From positions 1 to 63,473 of the forward strand of contig CAIXPL010000036.1 of the NCBI GenBank assembly GCA_903921325.1: DNA of 63,473 nucleotides. The letters run 5' to 3'. The notes beneath the pieces are model-generated. The model searched no databases. It was not told the origin of the DNA and saw only the letters and a program-made list of their open reading frames with translations. Positions 1 to 8,737 of the stretch are shown here, piece by piece; position 1 is the stretch's first letter; the number at the start of each line of letters is the position of its first letter. The DNA comes from an uncultured Pseudomonadota bacterium (GTDB taxonomy: Bacteria; Pseudomonadota; Gammaproteobacteria; Burkholderiales; SG8-39). Made by a program: the position numbers and the translations under genes.

Positions 1-654
1 GTCGGCGCGCAGAGCCTGTGCATGGGGGATACGTTGCACGCCACTTAAGCCCCGGCTCAGATAGTCATTGGCGCGTGCCTGGATCGGTCCGGTGATGGCC
101 TCACCCGCTGGCCCACCGTGCGGTGGGTTGTATTTGAAGCCACCATCGCGTGGCGGATTGTGCGAGGGCGTAATGATGATGCCATCGGCCAGATGGCTCG
201 CACTGCCACTACCCTGTTGGTGCAAGCGGTTGTGACTGACGATGGCGTGCGACACCGCCGGTGTCGGTGTGGGTTCGTCACCCGGTGCCAGCATCACATC
301 GACACCATTGGCTGAGAGCACCTCCAGGGCGCTCGCGCAGGCGGGTGCCGATAGCGCATGGGTATCGATGCCAAGGTAGAGCGGGCCGTCAATTCCGAGC
401 GATTTGCGCTCGTCGCAGATCGCCTGGGTGATGGCGAGCACATGCCATTCGTTGAACGACACATCGAACGCCGATCCGCGATGCCCCGACGTACCAAACA
501 CCACTCGCTGCGCGGGCACGCCCGGATCGGGCTTCTCTGCGTAATAGGCGGCGATGAGTCGCGGAACATCAATCAGTTGGCTCGCCTGCGGCCGAGTGCC
601 GGCGAGCGGGCTGATGTGGCTGGATGCGGCGTTTGTGTTCGCGGGATTTGTCAT
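1..654 (-). CDS. pgm: Phosphoglucomutase, N-terminal part (runs off left edge)
   Basis: Interconverts glucose-1-phosphate and glucose-6-phosphate, linking glucan and glycogen synthesis to central metabolism. The first 218 codons are present; the 3' end lies outside the window. Visible motifs are FGTSGHRG near residue 53 and the catalytic phosphoserine loop [11 protein letters not shown] (Ser about 164), followed by [11 protein letters not shown]. All of these are typical of the alpha-D-glucose-specific bacterial enzyme. The ATG at 654 is preceded by AGGCAG. The gene is divergent from the phosphoketolase gene. A glucan synthase at 20-29 kb is a possible consumer of the hexose phosphate flux, which is inference only. 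Confidence 0.9.
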   Translation of the reverse strand, partial: MTNPANTNAASSHISPLAGTRPQASQLIDVPRLIAAYYAEKPDPGVPAQRVVFGTSGHRGSAFDVSFNEWHVLAITQAICDERKSLGIDGPLYLGIDTHALSAPACASALEVLSANGVDVMLAPGDEPTPTPAVSHAIVSHNRLHQQGSGSASHLADGIIITPSHNPPRDGGFKYNPPHGGPAGEAITGPIQARANDYLSRGLSGVQRIPHAQALRAD

Positions 655-707
655 CTGCCTGAGGGTTTGCGATCCGGCGCGCGTTGCGCGCGAACGGTGC
701 CGCTGTG

Positions 708-744
708 ACCGCGCCGATAAGACCGCGCCGATAAGACCGCGCTC
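708..744. repeat. 14-bp tandem repeat
   Basis: Two perfect copies of ACCGCGCCGATAAG (708-721 and 722-735) are followed by a partial third copy. They lie in the pgm/phosphoketolase intergenic region. Function is unknown. Confidence 0.75.
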
Positions 745-939
745 ACGCACTGTGCTCGCCCAGCAGGACCGCGGTCGGTCATCTGGCGTACAGAGCGGGT
801 CGGCAGCGCCGTGGCAGGTGCGATGAATTGCCCTGTCGGGTCTGGGGCAAGGAACGCTGGCGCCTACAGGGCGCAACAGCGCCCGTGCGTCATGCCGGAC
901 ATCAAGGCGAGTCCGGCGTCCTGCCACTGCTTCCCTCGT

Positions 940-958
940 GTTCACCACCGTACAGACC
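940..958 (+). promoter_or_regulatory. Degenerate CACAGAC-type box
   Basis: GTTCACCACCGTACAGACC resembles the window-wide motif GTTCGCTTGCGCACAGAC and points toward the phosphoketolase gene. It lies about 155 bp before the start codon, farther than the other copies, so this assignment is weak. Confidence 0.35.
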
Positions 959-1112
959 GTGCCCCCTTGCATCGCCTAAGGTCAGAGCCTGTCCAGCGCA
1001 TCCGCGGCTTTGCAGCATCGGTCGTCTTGAATACCCGTAGCAACGGATGCCCGGTGGCACCTTGAGCGTCCGGGCAGGTCGGGAGGCCAGGATCAATCAA
1101 ACACCTTGAGCC

Positions 1113-3521
1113 ATGACCACCCAGACCCTGACGCCTGATCTGCTGCACAAGATGGACGCCTACTGGCGCGCGGCCAACTACCTCTCGGTAGGACAGCTCT
1201 ACCTGTATGACAACCCCCTGTTGCGTGAGCCACTGACCCTGGCCCACGTAAAGCCGCTGGTGGTCGGCCACTGGGGCACAGTGCCGGGCCAGAACTTCAT
1301 CTACGTGCATCTGAACCGTGCGATTCAGAAGTACGAGCTGAACATGATCTACATCGCAGGGCCGGGCCACGGCGGTGCCGCCCTGGTGGCCAACGTCTAT
1401 CTCGAGGGCACCTGGAGCGAGGTATACCCCGAGGTGACCGCGGACATTTCGGGGATGAAAAGGCTGTTCAAGCAGTTCTCATTCCCCGGCGGCATTTCCA
1501 GCCACGTGGCGCCCACCACGCCCGGCTCGATTCACGAAGGCGGTGAGCTGGGGTATTCGCTCAGTCATGCCTTCGGCGCCGTGTTCGACAACCCCGATCT
1601 CATCGTTGCCTGCGTGATCGGCGATGGCGAGGCCGAAACCGGCCCGCTCGCCACTGCCTGGCATTCCAACAAACTGCTCGACCCGATCACCGATGGCGCG
1701 GTGCTGCCCATCGTGCACCTGAACGGCTACAAGATCAGCAATCCCACGATCCTCGCCCGCATCGAGCACGAAGAGCTCGATCAATTCCTGCGCGGCTGCG
1801 GCTGGGAGCCGGTTTTTGTCGAAGGTGACGATCCGCTCAGCATGCACCAGCTCATGGCCGCGGCCATCGACCACTGCGTCGAGCGCATCGAGCAACTACA
1901 GGACGATGCACGCAACCGGAGCGTGACCACGCGCCCACGCTGGCCGGTCATAGTGCTGCGCTCCCCCAAAGGCTGGACCGGCCCGCGTGTCGTCGCTGGC
2001 CTGCCGATAGAGGGCACTTTTCGCTCGCATCAAGTGCCGCTGCTGGTGAGCGCCGAATGCCCCGACCATGTGGCACTGCTGGAAGCCTGGATGCTGCGCT
2101 ACCGGCCGCATGAGCTCTTCGATGCAAACGGCAGGTTACTGCCTGAGCTCGCCGCACTCGCCCCAAAAGGGCAGCACCGCATGAGCGCCAATCCGCATGC
2201 CAATGGCGGCCTGCTGCTGCGCGATCTGCAACTACCCGAGTTTCGCGAGTATGCGGTGCCCATTAGCGCACCCGGGGCCTGCGAGAGACAGGACACGCTG
2301 GTGTTGGGGGACTACCTGCGTGAGGTCATTCAACGCAATCACGACGCGCGCAACTTTCGCATCTTCGGGCCAGATGAAACGCTCTCCAATCTGCTCGGGG
2401 CCGTGTTCGAGGTCACCAACCGCCAGTGGGACGCGCGGACCGTGGCAGGGGATGAGTTTCTGCAGCCCGAAGGCCGGGTGATCGATTCCATGTTGAGTGA
2501 GCACCAGTGCCAGGGTTGGCTCGAAGGGTATCTGCTCACCGGCCGTCACGGGCTATTCAATAGCTATGAAGCGTTCATCCGTATCGTCGACTCGATGGTG
2601 AGTCAACACGCCAAATGGCTCAAGGTCACCCGCGCACTGCCCTGGCGTCGACCGATTGCCTCGCTCAACTACCTGCTCATCTCACATGTCTGGCAGCAAA
2701 ATCACAACGGCTTTACGCACCAGGACCCCGGGTTCATTGACCACGTGGTGAGCAAGAAAGCCGTCATCGTCGCGGTGTATCTGCCACCCGATGCCAACTG
2801 CCTGCTGTGGGTAACCGACCAGTGCCTGCGCAGCCGGAACGGCATCAATGTGGTGGTGGCTGGCAAGCATGCCCTGCCACAGTGGCTCAGCATGAACGAA
2901 GCGGTGGCGCATTGCGCACGCGGCATTGGTATCTGGACCTGGGCGAGCAATGACAGGCCCGCAGAGGGCGATGTTCGCTCGACTCCCGAACCGGATATCG
3001 TGCTCGCCTGTTGCGGTGACACCCCGACGCTTGAGACATTGGCCGCCACCGCCATTCTGCGCGAACATTTGCCCGCTCTGAAAGTGCGGGTCATCAACGT
3101 CGTTGACCTGATGACACTGCGCGCACAGACCGAACATCCGCACGGTTTGAACGAGGCTGACTTCGATGCCCTGTTCACCAGAGACAAGCCGGTCATCTTT
3201 GCGTTCCACGGCTACCCAGGGCTCATCCACCAGCTCACTCACAGCCGCAGCAATCGTCACTTTCATGTCCATGGCTATCGCGAAGAGGGCACCATCACCA
3301 CCGCATTCGACATGCGCGTGCAAAACGAACTGGACCGATTTCATCTGGTGCAAGACGTGATCACCTGCCTGCCGCAGCTTGGCAGCGAGGGTGCCTATCT
3401 CAAGCAGATGACGCAAGACCGCTTGACCGAGCACACGCACTACATCGCCGAGCACGGTGAGGATCTGCCCGAAGTGCGCGACTGGCAGTGGAATGCGAAC
3501 TACCATGAAGCGGCGGCGTGA
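1113..3521 (+). CDS. xfp: Phosphoketolase (xylulose-5-phosphate/fructose-6-phosphate)
   Basis: Thiamine-diphosphate enzyme that cleaves xylulose-5-P or fructose-6-P with phosphate, giving acetyl-phosphate plus glyceraldehyde-3-P or erythrose-4-P. The 802-residue length is normal for the family. Both family signatures are present: EGGELGY near residue 147 and the ThDP/Mg loop [20 protein letters not shown] near 163-182. GPGHGG lies near residue 84. XFP_N, central and C-terminal domains are all represented. The ATG at 1113 fits the family N-terminus ([15 protein letters not shown] follows). The histidine phosphatase gene follows directly, suggesting co-transcription. Acetate kinase is often the neighbour in other genomes but is not seen here. 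Confidence 0.96.
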   Translation: MTTQTLTPDLLHKMDAYWRAANYLSVGQLYLYDNPLLREPLTLAHVKPLVVGHWGTVPGQNFIYVHLNRAIQKYELNMIYIAGPGHGGAALVANVYLEGTWSEVYPEVTADISGMKRLFKQFSFPGGISSHVAPTTPGSIHEGGELGYSLSHAFGAVFDNPDLIVACVIGDGEAETGPLATAWHSNKLLDPITDGAVLPIVHLNGYKISNPTILARIEHEELDQFLRGCGWEPVFVEGDDPLSMHQLMAAAIDHCVERIEQLQDDARNRSVTTRPRWPVIVLRSPKGWTGPRVVAGLPIEGTFRSHQVPLLVSAECPDHVALLEAWMLRYRPHELFDANGRLLPELAALAPKGQHRMSANPHANGGLLLRDLQLPEFREYAVPISAPGACERQDTLVLGDYLREVIQRNHDARNFRIFGPDETLSNLLGAVFEVTNRQWDARTVAGDEFLQPEGRVIDSMLSEHQCQGWLEGYLLTGRHGLFNSYEAFIRIVDSMVSQHAKWLKVTRALPWRRPIASLNYLLISHVWQQNHNGFTHQDPGFIDHVVSKKAVIVAVYLPPDANCLLWVTDQCLRSRNGINVVVAGKHALPQWLSMNEAVAHCARGIGIWTWASNDRPAEGDVRSTPEPDIVLACCGDTPTLETLAATAILREHLPALKVRVINVVDLMTLRAQTEHPHGLNEADFDALFTRDKPVIFAFHGYPGLIHQLTHSRSNRHFHVHGYREEGTITTAFDMRVQNELDRFHLVQDVITCLPQLGSEGAYLKQMTQDRLTEHTHYIAEHGEDLPEVRDWQWNANYHEAAA

Positions 3522-3531
3522 AGTCGTCCCA

Positions 3532-4194
3532 ATGTATGAAGTCGTGCCAATGAATGATTCCCAAGCACTGCTCGACCCGGTCCGTGCAAACGGCAGGCCA
3601 CTCAGGCTTTACTTTATCCGCCACGGCGAAACAGCCTGGTCAGTGTCCGGGCAACACACCGGGCGCACTGATCTACCGCTCACGCCCCGTGGCGAGGCAA
3701 TGGCACACCAACTGCGAGTGACACTGCAGGGTTTGGCATTTTCACTCGTACTCGTCAGCCCACGGGTGCGCGCTCGCGCCACCTGCGCCCTGGCCGGTCT
3801 CGGTGCTGACGCCCAGGTTGAGCCGCTGCTGGCCGAGTGGGACTACGGCAACTATGAAGGGTTGCGTACTGCCGGGATTCACACGTTGCGTCCCGCCTGG
3901 AATGTGTGGGAGGACGGGTGCCCGGGTGGCGAGATGCCAGCCGATGTCAGCGTGCGTGCCGACCGCCTCATTGCCCGTCTGTCCGGTCTCGCCGGCAACG
4001 TTGCTCTGTTCTCTCACGGTCAGTTCGGCCGTGCGCTGGCCGCTCGATGGATTGGCCTGCCGGTGGCCCAAGGGCAACACTTTGCGATTGACCCGGCCTC
4101 GATCAGCATGCTCGGCGTCGAGAACGAGCACCCGGAACGGCGGGTGATCTCCCTGTGGAACGCAACCGCTCTCAATATGGAAACTGCCGCCTAG
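3532..4194 (+). CDS. Histidine phosphatase family protein (phosphoglycerate mutase-like)
   Basis: Cytoplasmic phosphomonoesterase of the histidine phosphatase superfamily, about 220 residues. The N-terminal catalytic motif FIRHGET and the following GRTDLPLTPRG are clear. The second half has the expected SHGQFGR histidine motif. The natural substrate cannot be read from sequence; it may be a sugar phosphate, given the adjacent phosphoketolase. The start is uncertain: in-frame ATGs lie at 3505 (overlapping the phosphoketolase stop), 3532 and 3550. The leader contains a near-duplicate GTCGTCCCAATG / GTCGTGCCAATG. Probably translationally coupled to the upstream gene. Confidence 0.85.
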   Translation: MYEVVPMNDSQALLDPVRANGRPLRLYFIRHGETAWSVSGQHTGRTDLPLTPRGEAMAHQLRVTLQGLAFSLVLVSPRVRARATCALAGLGADAQVEPLLAEWDYGNYEGLRTAGIHTLRPAWNVWEDGCPGGEMPADVSVRADRLIARLSGLAGNVALFSHGQFGRALAARWIGLPVAQGQHFAIDPASISMLGVENEHPERRVISLWNATALNMETAA

Positions 4195-4292
4195 CCCTGT
4201 TGGCCATGCGGCAGTCCCGTTCGTTCAGCGCTTGATTCGACTCGACGGCCAAGCGGGACATACCCGCTCGACGCGTCGGCCCGCGCGAGCGC

Positions 4293-4856
4293 TTAGCGCT
4301 TGATACGAGTGATCTTGGTGCCTTCGAGGCTCAGGCTTGCCATCAGGCCTTCCTGATCGGTGATGAACGCATAAGCATCATCTTTGAGCGTTGATGTCGA
4401 CAGATTCTTGGCAATGCCTTCATTGACGGCAACCACGGTCGGGCCGACGCCAAATTCCCAGCCGTTGGATTTGGCCAGGTACGCCTCTGCCTTGTCGCTC
4501 ATCAGAAAGACAACGTAGGCGTAGCTCTCGGCACCCACCTGCCAGCCCCAGGATGCTGACACCGTATTGTAGTACTCGGTGACTTTCGCCCCGTGCAGCA
4601 GAACCCCTTCACCGTAACTGCCACCAAACACCAGGCCTGCCTTGATCACTTTCGGGAACACCAGGATTGCATGTGCCTTCTTCGCGATGGTCTCTGCAGT
4701 GGGGTTCTTTTTGTAAAGCGTTTGCAGTGCCTGCGCTGAATCACGATCGAGGTCTTCGGCGCTGGCGGCCAGAGCCTGCCCGCCCAAAGCACCCATTGCA
4801 ATTGTCGCTGCCACGGTCAGCAGCATTTTGTGGATATCACGTCGCGAGGAATTCAT
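4293..4856 (-). CDS. SYLF-domain (YSC84-like) lipid-binding exported protein
   Basis: A 187-residue protein with an N-terminal signal peptide (hydrophobic LLTVAATIAMGALGG, then a cleavage-type AQALAAS). A SYLF domain follows, including the core AHAILVFPKVIKAGLVFGG and GYGEG-like SYGEG. SYLF proteins bind phosphoinositides in eukaryotes. The bacterial members are exported and linked to envelope stress, without a defined reaction. It is divergent from the export operon at 5013, and the intervening DNA carries a perfect palindrome made of two outward-facing CACAGAC boxes. Confidence 0.88.
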   Translation of the reverse strand: MNSSRRDIHKMLLTVAATIAMGALGGQALAASAEDLDRDSAQALQTLYKKNPTAETIAKKAHAILVFPKVIKAGLVFGGSYGEGVLLHGAKVTEYYNTVSASWGWQVGAESYAYVVFLMSDKAEAYLAKSNGWEFGVGPTVVAVNEGIAKNLSTSTLKDDAYAFITDQEGLMASLSLEGTKITRIKR

Positions 4857-4916
4857 GTTGTTGTCCTTTTAATCGGCCCATTGCCGATGCTCAGACTAGG
4901 TGACCGACTGTCAACG

Positions 4917-4957
4917 CGTCTGTGCGCAATCGAACGCAGTTCGCTTGCGCACAGACG
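4917..4957. promoter_or_regulatory. Perfect 41-bp palindrome with two outward-facing CACAGAC boxes
   Basis: CGTCTGTGCGCAATCGAAC (4917-4935) and GTTCGCTTGCGCACAGACG (4939-4957) form an almost exact inverted repeat around a short centre. The right arm points to the ABC export operon (start codon 56 bp away), the left arm to the SYLF gene (61 bp away). Equivalent boxes occur upstream of many other genes in this window, so this is more likely a pair of regulatory or promoter sites than a terminator. There is no T-run. Confidence 0.7.
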
Positions 4958-5012
4958 CCGCCACGCATTTCGCGCAGGCTGCGCGGACCTTGATGAATAC
5001 AGAGCAACACAC

Positions 5013-5765
5013 ATGAGCACCGACTTGCAGCCGGCTCCGGCTGCGGGGACTGCCACAGAGCGCACCGTCAGCGCGCTTGAGGCCATCGTCGCCGATGGAC
5101 TCACCAAGTCCTTCGGTGAGGGTGAGGCCAGAATGACCGCGGTAGACCGCGTGTCGTTCGTCGCGCACTTCGGTGAAATGGTCTTTATTGTCGGCCCATC
5201 GGGCAGTGGCAAGACGACCTTTCTCAGCATGATCTCGGGCATCCTGCGGCCCGATGCCGGTACGGTGAAGGTGAAAGGTGTCGATATCTGGACGATGACC
5301 AACGACCAGTTGGCTGACTTTCGCCTGAACACGATTGGCTTTGTGTTCCAGGATTACCACCTGTTCCCGCGCCTGACTACCGCCGAGAACGTTGCCATCC
5401 CCCTGATACTCAAGCAGCAAGACTGGAACGCCTCGATTGCCGAAGCGAACAAGTACCTCGCGGTCGTGGGATTGCAGGGGCGCGGTGAAATACTGCCGGT
5501 CAAGCTATCCGGCGGTGAGCAACAGCGCGTCGCCATCGCCCGCGCGATCATCGGCAGCCCGCAGATTCTTATCCTGGATGAGCCGACGGCATCACTAGAT
5601 GGTGACACCGGCAAGATGATCATCGCCTTCGTGAAAGAGAAAGTGCTCGATGCACATCGCTGCATTCTTATCGTCACGCACGACGCACGGATCAATGAGT
5701 ACGCTGATCGCATCGTGCACATGGAGGACGGCCACATCACCGGACTGGATAAGGGCACGCAATGA
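5013..5765 (+). CDS. ABC exporter ATP-binding protein (MacB/LolD/DevA-like)
   Basis: Nucleotide-binding subunit of a tripartite-type exporter. It shows Walker A GPSGSGKTT, Q-loop VFQDYHLFPR, signature LSGGEQQRV and Walker B ILILDEPTASLD with the H-loop VTHD. The 250-residue length is normal. The ATG at 5013 was chosen because the ABC domain begins shortly after it and a CACAGAC box lies 56 bp upstream. Its stop overlaps the next start (ATGA). It presumably powers the FtsX-like permease at 8738 together with the HlyD adaptor and outer-membrane factor. The substrate is unknown. Confidence 0.92.
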   Translation: MSTDLQPAPAAGTATERTVSALEAIVADGLTKSFGEGEARMTAVDRVSFVAHFGEMVFIVGPSGSGKTTFLSMISGILRPDAGTVKVKGVDIWTMTNDQLADFRLNTIGFVFQDYHLFPRLTTAENVAIPLILKQQDWNASIAEANKYLAVVGLQGRGEILPVKLSGGEQQRVAIARAIIGSPQILILDEPTASLDGDTGKMIIAFVKEKVLDAHRCILIVTHDARINEYADRIVHMEDGHITGLDKGTQ

Positions 5766-6847
5766 GAAACAAGATCATCCTCGGTTTGGCCATTCTGGGA
5801 ATCGTGGCCGGTCTTGCCGCGGCCTGGTACTTTGGCATCGAGCACAAGGCGCAGCCGCCCGCGTTTCCACCAGTGAGCAGCCCCTATGCCAGCGCCATCT
5901 ACGCCAACGGCATCATCGAGAGCGACCAGGCGGGCGGCTCGAATATCACGATGTATCCGGAAGTCTCGGGGGTGGTCACCCAAGTGCTGGTTCACGAAGG
6001 CCAGCGGGTGAAGGCCGGAGCGCCGCTGCTGAGCATCAATAACGCGGTACAGAGCGCCACTACGGCACAGCTCCACCTGCAGGCCGAAGCGGCCCGGGCG
6101 CTACTGGCCGGGTTGCGTGCACAGCCGCGCGCTGAAACGCTGGCGATCGCTCAATCCCAGGTGGCACTGGCCGCCGCCAACCTCAAGCTGGCGCGCGATC
6201 AGTACGACAAGCGCCGTGCCAGCTTCGAGATCGACGCCCGATCGGTGAGTGCGGACAGTCTCGATTCGGCCCAGAACGCGCAGCATCAAGCGAGCGCGGC
6301 GCACGATGTGGCGCTGCGTCAATTTGAACTGACGCGTGCCGGTGCATGGAGCTATGACATCCTGAATCAGCAGCACCAGGCCGAGGCATTGCAGCTTGCC
6401 TATGAGGCCGCGCTCGCGCTACTGCACAAGTACACCGTGAAGGCGGGCGCTGACGGCATTGTCCTGTCCATCAACACGACCCCCGGCAGCTATGTGTCGC
6501 CACTGGGTGCCTATGATGCCTACACGCAGGGACAGAACCCGCTGGTCGTCATGAGCGGCGTGCAGGACTATCTGGCGGTGCGCTGCTACGTCGACGAGAT
6601 TCTGGTTTCACGCTTGCCAGACGCCGCGCACATTCAGGCACAGATGTCGATTCGCGGCACCGAGGCCAAGGTCGCACTGGAATTTGTGCGTATTCAACCG
6701 TATGTATCACCGAAGATCGAACTCTCCAATCAGCGTCAGGAAAAGGTCGATCTGCGGGTCCTGCCGGTCCTGTTTCGCTTCAAGATGACCACGCCCACCC
6801 TGGCCTACCCGGGCCAGCTGGTCGATGTCTACATCGGGACAAAGTAG
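5762..6847 (+). CDS. HlyD-family periplasmic adaptor of ABC exporter
   Basis: 361-residue membrane-fusion protein. One N-terminal transmembrane segment (residues about 4-25, IILGLAILGIVAGLAAAWYF) is followed by a biotinyl-lipoyl-like segment (SGVVTQVLVHEGQRVKAGAPL), an alpha-helical hairpin rich in A, Q and R, the second lipoyl half (KAGADGIVLSINTTPGSYV) and a beta-barrel region. It bridges the inner-membrane ABC pump and the outer-membrane channel. The start overlaps the ATPase stop by 4 bases, and the outer-membrane factor follows after 2 bases, so this is a tight operon. Confidence 0.92.
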   Translation: MRNKIILGLAILGIVAGLAAAWYFGIEHKAQPPAFPPVSSPYASAIYANGIIESDQAGGSNITMYPEVSGVVTQVLVHEGQRVKAGAPLLSINNAVQSATTAQLHLQAEAARALLAGLRAQPRAETLAIAQSQVALAAANLKLARDQYDKRRASFEIDARSVSADSLDSAQNAQHQASAAHDVALRQFELTRAGAWSYDILNQQHQAEALQLAYEAALALLHKYTVKAGADGIVLSINTTPGSYVSPLGAYDAYTQGQNPLVVMSGVQDYLAVRCYVDEILVSRLPDAAHIQAQMSIRGTEAKVALEFVRIQPYVSPKIELSNQRQEKVDLRVLPVLFRFKMTTPTLAYPGQLVDVYIGTK

Positions 6848-6849
6848 GC

Positions 6850-8685
6850 ATGCTGGCGATGACAACTTCGTTGCCAATGGCAATGTCCTCACCCGTACCA
6901 GAGACCGTCGCACGGTCACGGTCACGGTCGCGGTCGCGGTCGCAGTCGCGGTCACGGTCGCGGTCGCGGTCGCAGTCGCGGTCGCAGTCGCGGTCGCAGT
7001 CGCGGTCGCAGTCGCGCTCGCAGTCGCGGTCGCAGTCGCGGTCGCAGTCGCGGTCGCAGTCGCGGTCGCAGTCGCAGTCGCGGTCGCGGTCGCGGTCGCA
7101 GTCGCAGTCGCAGTCGCCACCGGCAGATTTTTCGGCGACGATGACAGCTGCCGTACCGCTACCGATCGGCAGGGCCAGCACACTTCAATTCCTGCCGCGC
7201 ACTCGTCTTCTGGTCGTCTGTGCGTTCGTCCTCGGTGGCTGCGCCGTGGGCCCGGATTTCAAGCCTCCCGCAGCGCCTGAAACAGCGCGCCTTGCACTCG
7301 CGCCGCCGCAGGCCGATGCGGGCAGCGCGCAGGGGCTTACCCAGCACTTTGTCGTCGGTGCACCGCTGCAGGCCGATTGGTGGCAGATGTTCAAATCGCC
7401 CGCCCTCGATCAGGCTGTTGCGCACGCTCTGGCCAACAACCAGACCTTGCAAGCGGCTGAAGCGAGTCTGCGGGTGGCACAGCAAAATCTGAACGCGGGC
7501 GAGGGCGTGTTCTATCCGCAGGTGAATGTCGGCCTGGCAGCCCAGCGGGCTCGTATCGCCCCGGGGCAGTCGACATCTACCGTGCCGGGATCGGCACAGC
7601 AGGGTTCGGTTTCCTCGGGGGCGATTTTTAACCTGGTCACCTTGAGTGGCACCATCAGCTACCCATTGGATATTTTCGGTGGCGAACGTCGAGCGGTGGA
7701 GTCGCTCGGCGCGCAAGTCGATTTTCAGCGCAATGCGGCACGCGCTGCTTATCTGACGCTGACTGCCAATGTCGTTAACGCGTGCATTGCACTCGCGGCC
7801 TATCGCGCGCAGATTCACTCGACCGAGGCGCTGATTGCGCTGCAGGCCGAGCAACTGCGCAGCACCCAGGCGCAGGTGCAGGCGGGCACGGCGCCGTATT
7901 CAAACACGCTCACCCAGCGCAGCCTGATCGCGGCCAGTCAGGCACAGCTCGCCCCGCTGCGGCAGAAAGCAAGCGCAGCCGAACACCTGATCGCTCTGCT
8001 GCAGGGCGATCTCCCCTCGCAGTCCGTCGCGCCAGCCGTCGATTTCGATGCATTGACGCTGCCCACCGACCTGCCGATCAGCCTGCCCTCGGCCCTCGTA
8101 CATCAACGCCCGGACATTCTGGCCTCCGAGGCGCAATTGCATGCCGCCAGTGCAAATATCGGCATCGCCACCGCAGCGCAGTACCCCAGCCTGACCTTGA
8201 ATGCCACTTACGGTCGAGCAGGCTCAAGTGAGCCCAAATTCTTCGGTCCGGCCGCCACGTTCTGGAGCATTGGCCCATCCTTGATCGCCCCACTTTTTCA
8301 TGGCGGCACCCTGCGCGCGCAACGGCAGGCGGCCCTCGAGGCATTCGATGCCGCCCAGGCCAACTACCGCCAGACCGTGCTGGCTGCCTTTGCGCAGGTC
8401 GCCGACGCAATGCAGGCACTCGAGCATGACGCGCAGGCCCTGCAAGCTCAGGCCGAGTCGGAAGCATACGCCCGCGAGGCGCTCTCGCTGCTGCATGCAA
8501 ACTATCGCGCCGGACTGGTGGCCTTTCTCGACGTGCTGGTGGCCGATGTCCAGTACCACAGTGCGAGCATCGCCACGCTACAAGCGGTGGCCCAGCGCGA
8601 ACAGGACACGGTGGCACTGTTCGCCGCCCTGGGCGGTGGCTGGTGGAATGCATCGGGTGCGGTGGCGACAGCGCATTCGCCATGA
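6850..8685 (+). CDS. Outer-membrane efflux lipoprotein (NodT/TolC-like) with Ser-Arg repeat leader
   Basis: Outer-membrane channel of the export system. From residue 98 it looks like a normal outer-membrane factor: n-region and hydrophobic core (LLVVCAFVLGGC) with lipobox LGGC, then VGPDFKPP, then two OEP repeats ending near residue 600. The first 97 codons precede the signal peptide and encode about 34 RS/QS dipeptides from a hexanucleotide tandem repeat. Starting at ATG 6850 keeps tight coupling to the adaptor stop. ATG 7141 would place the signal peptide at the N-terminus and may be the functional start, although no good ribosome-binding site is visible there. The domain assignment is secure; the start is not. 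Confidence 0.9.
   Translation: MLAMTTSLPMAMSSPVPETVARSRSRSRSRSQSRSRSRSRSQSRSQSRSQSRSQSRSQSRSQSRSQSRSQSRSQSQSRSRSRSQSQSQSPPADFSATMTAAVPLPIGRASTLQFLPRTRLLVVCAFVLGGCAVGPDFKPPAAPETARLALAPPQADAGSAQGLTQHFVVGAPLQADWWQMFKSPALDQAVAHALANNQTLQAAEASLRVAQQNLNAGEGVFYPQVNVGLAAQRARIAPGQSTSTVPGSAQQGSVSSGAIFNLVTLSGTISYPLDIFGGERRAVESLGAQVDFQRNAARAAYLTLTANVVNACIALAAYRAQIHSTEALIALQAEQLRSTQAQVQAGTAPYSNTLTQRSLIAASQAQLAPLRQKASAAEHLIALLQGDLPSQSVAPAVDFDALTLPTDLPISLPSALVHQRPDILASEAQLHAASANIGIATAAQYPSLTLNATYGRAGSSEPKFFGPAATFWSIGPSLIAPLFHGGTLRAQRQAALEAFDAAQANYRQTVLAAFAQVADAMQALEHDAQALQAQAESEAYAREALSLLHANYRAGLVAFLDVLVADVQYHSASIATLQAVAQREQDTVALFAALGGGWWNASGAVATAHSP
6913..7116 (+). repeat. Hexanucleotide tandem repeat, 34 units (CGGTCG/CAGTCG)
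   Basis: 204 bases of 6-bp units, mainly CGGTCG and CAGTCG with rare CGGTCA and CGCTCG. In the outer-membrane-factor frame they read Arg-Ser or Gln-Ser. All frames stay open, which creates spurious Val-Ala and Asp-Cys-Arg reading frames on both strands. Because the unit is 6 bp, copy-number change would alter length without shifting frame. Confidence 0.97.
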
Positions 8686-8737
8686 TGCCACTGCACACCG
8701 ACCGCCCCGATGGCAGCTATCGCGTCATGGCTGCCCT

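Larger units (their letters stand above)
655..1112. other. Intergenic region between pgm and the phosphoketolase gene
   Basis: No convincing gene is seen in these 458 bases. The region holds a 14-bp tandem repeat at 708-744 and a degenerate copy of the recurrent stress-type box at 940-958. It must contain the divergent promoters of pgm and the phosphoketolase gene, but no clear sigma-70 promoter is visible. Confidence 0.6.

Noticed and set aside
942-3506. Long minus-strand open frames opposite the phosphoketolase gene
   Set aside because: Antisense shadows of a high-GC gene; no domains, and the plus-strand frame is clearly conserved.
6707-7183. Minus- and plus-strand frames across the hexanucleotide repeat (poly Thr-Ala, Asp-Cys-Arg and Val-Ala proteins)
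   Set aside because: They arise because a 6-bp repeat without stops is open in all six frames; no ribosome-binding sites or domains.
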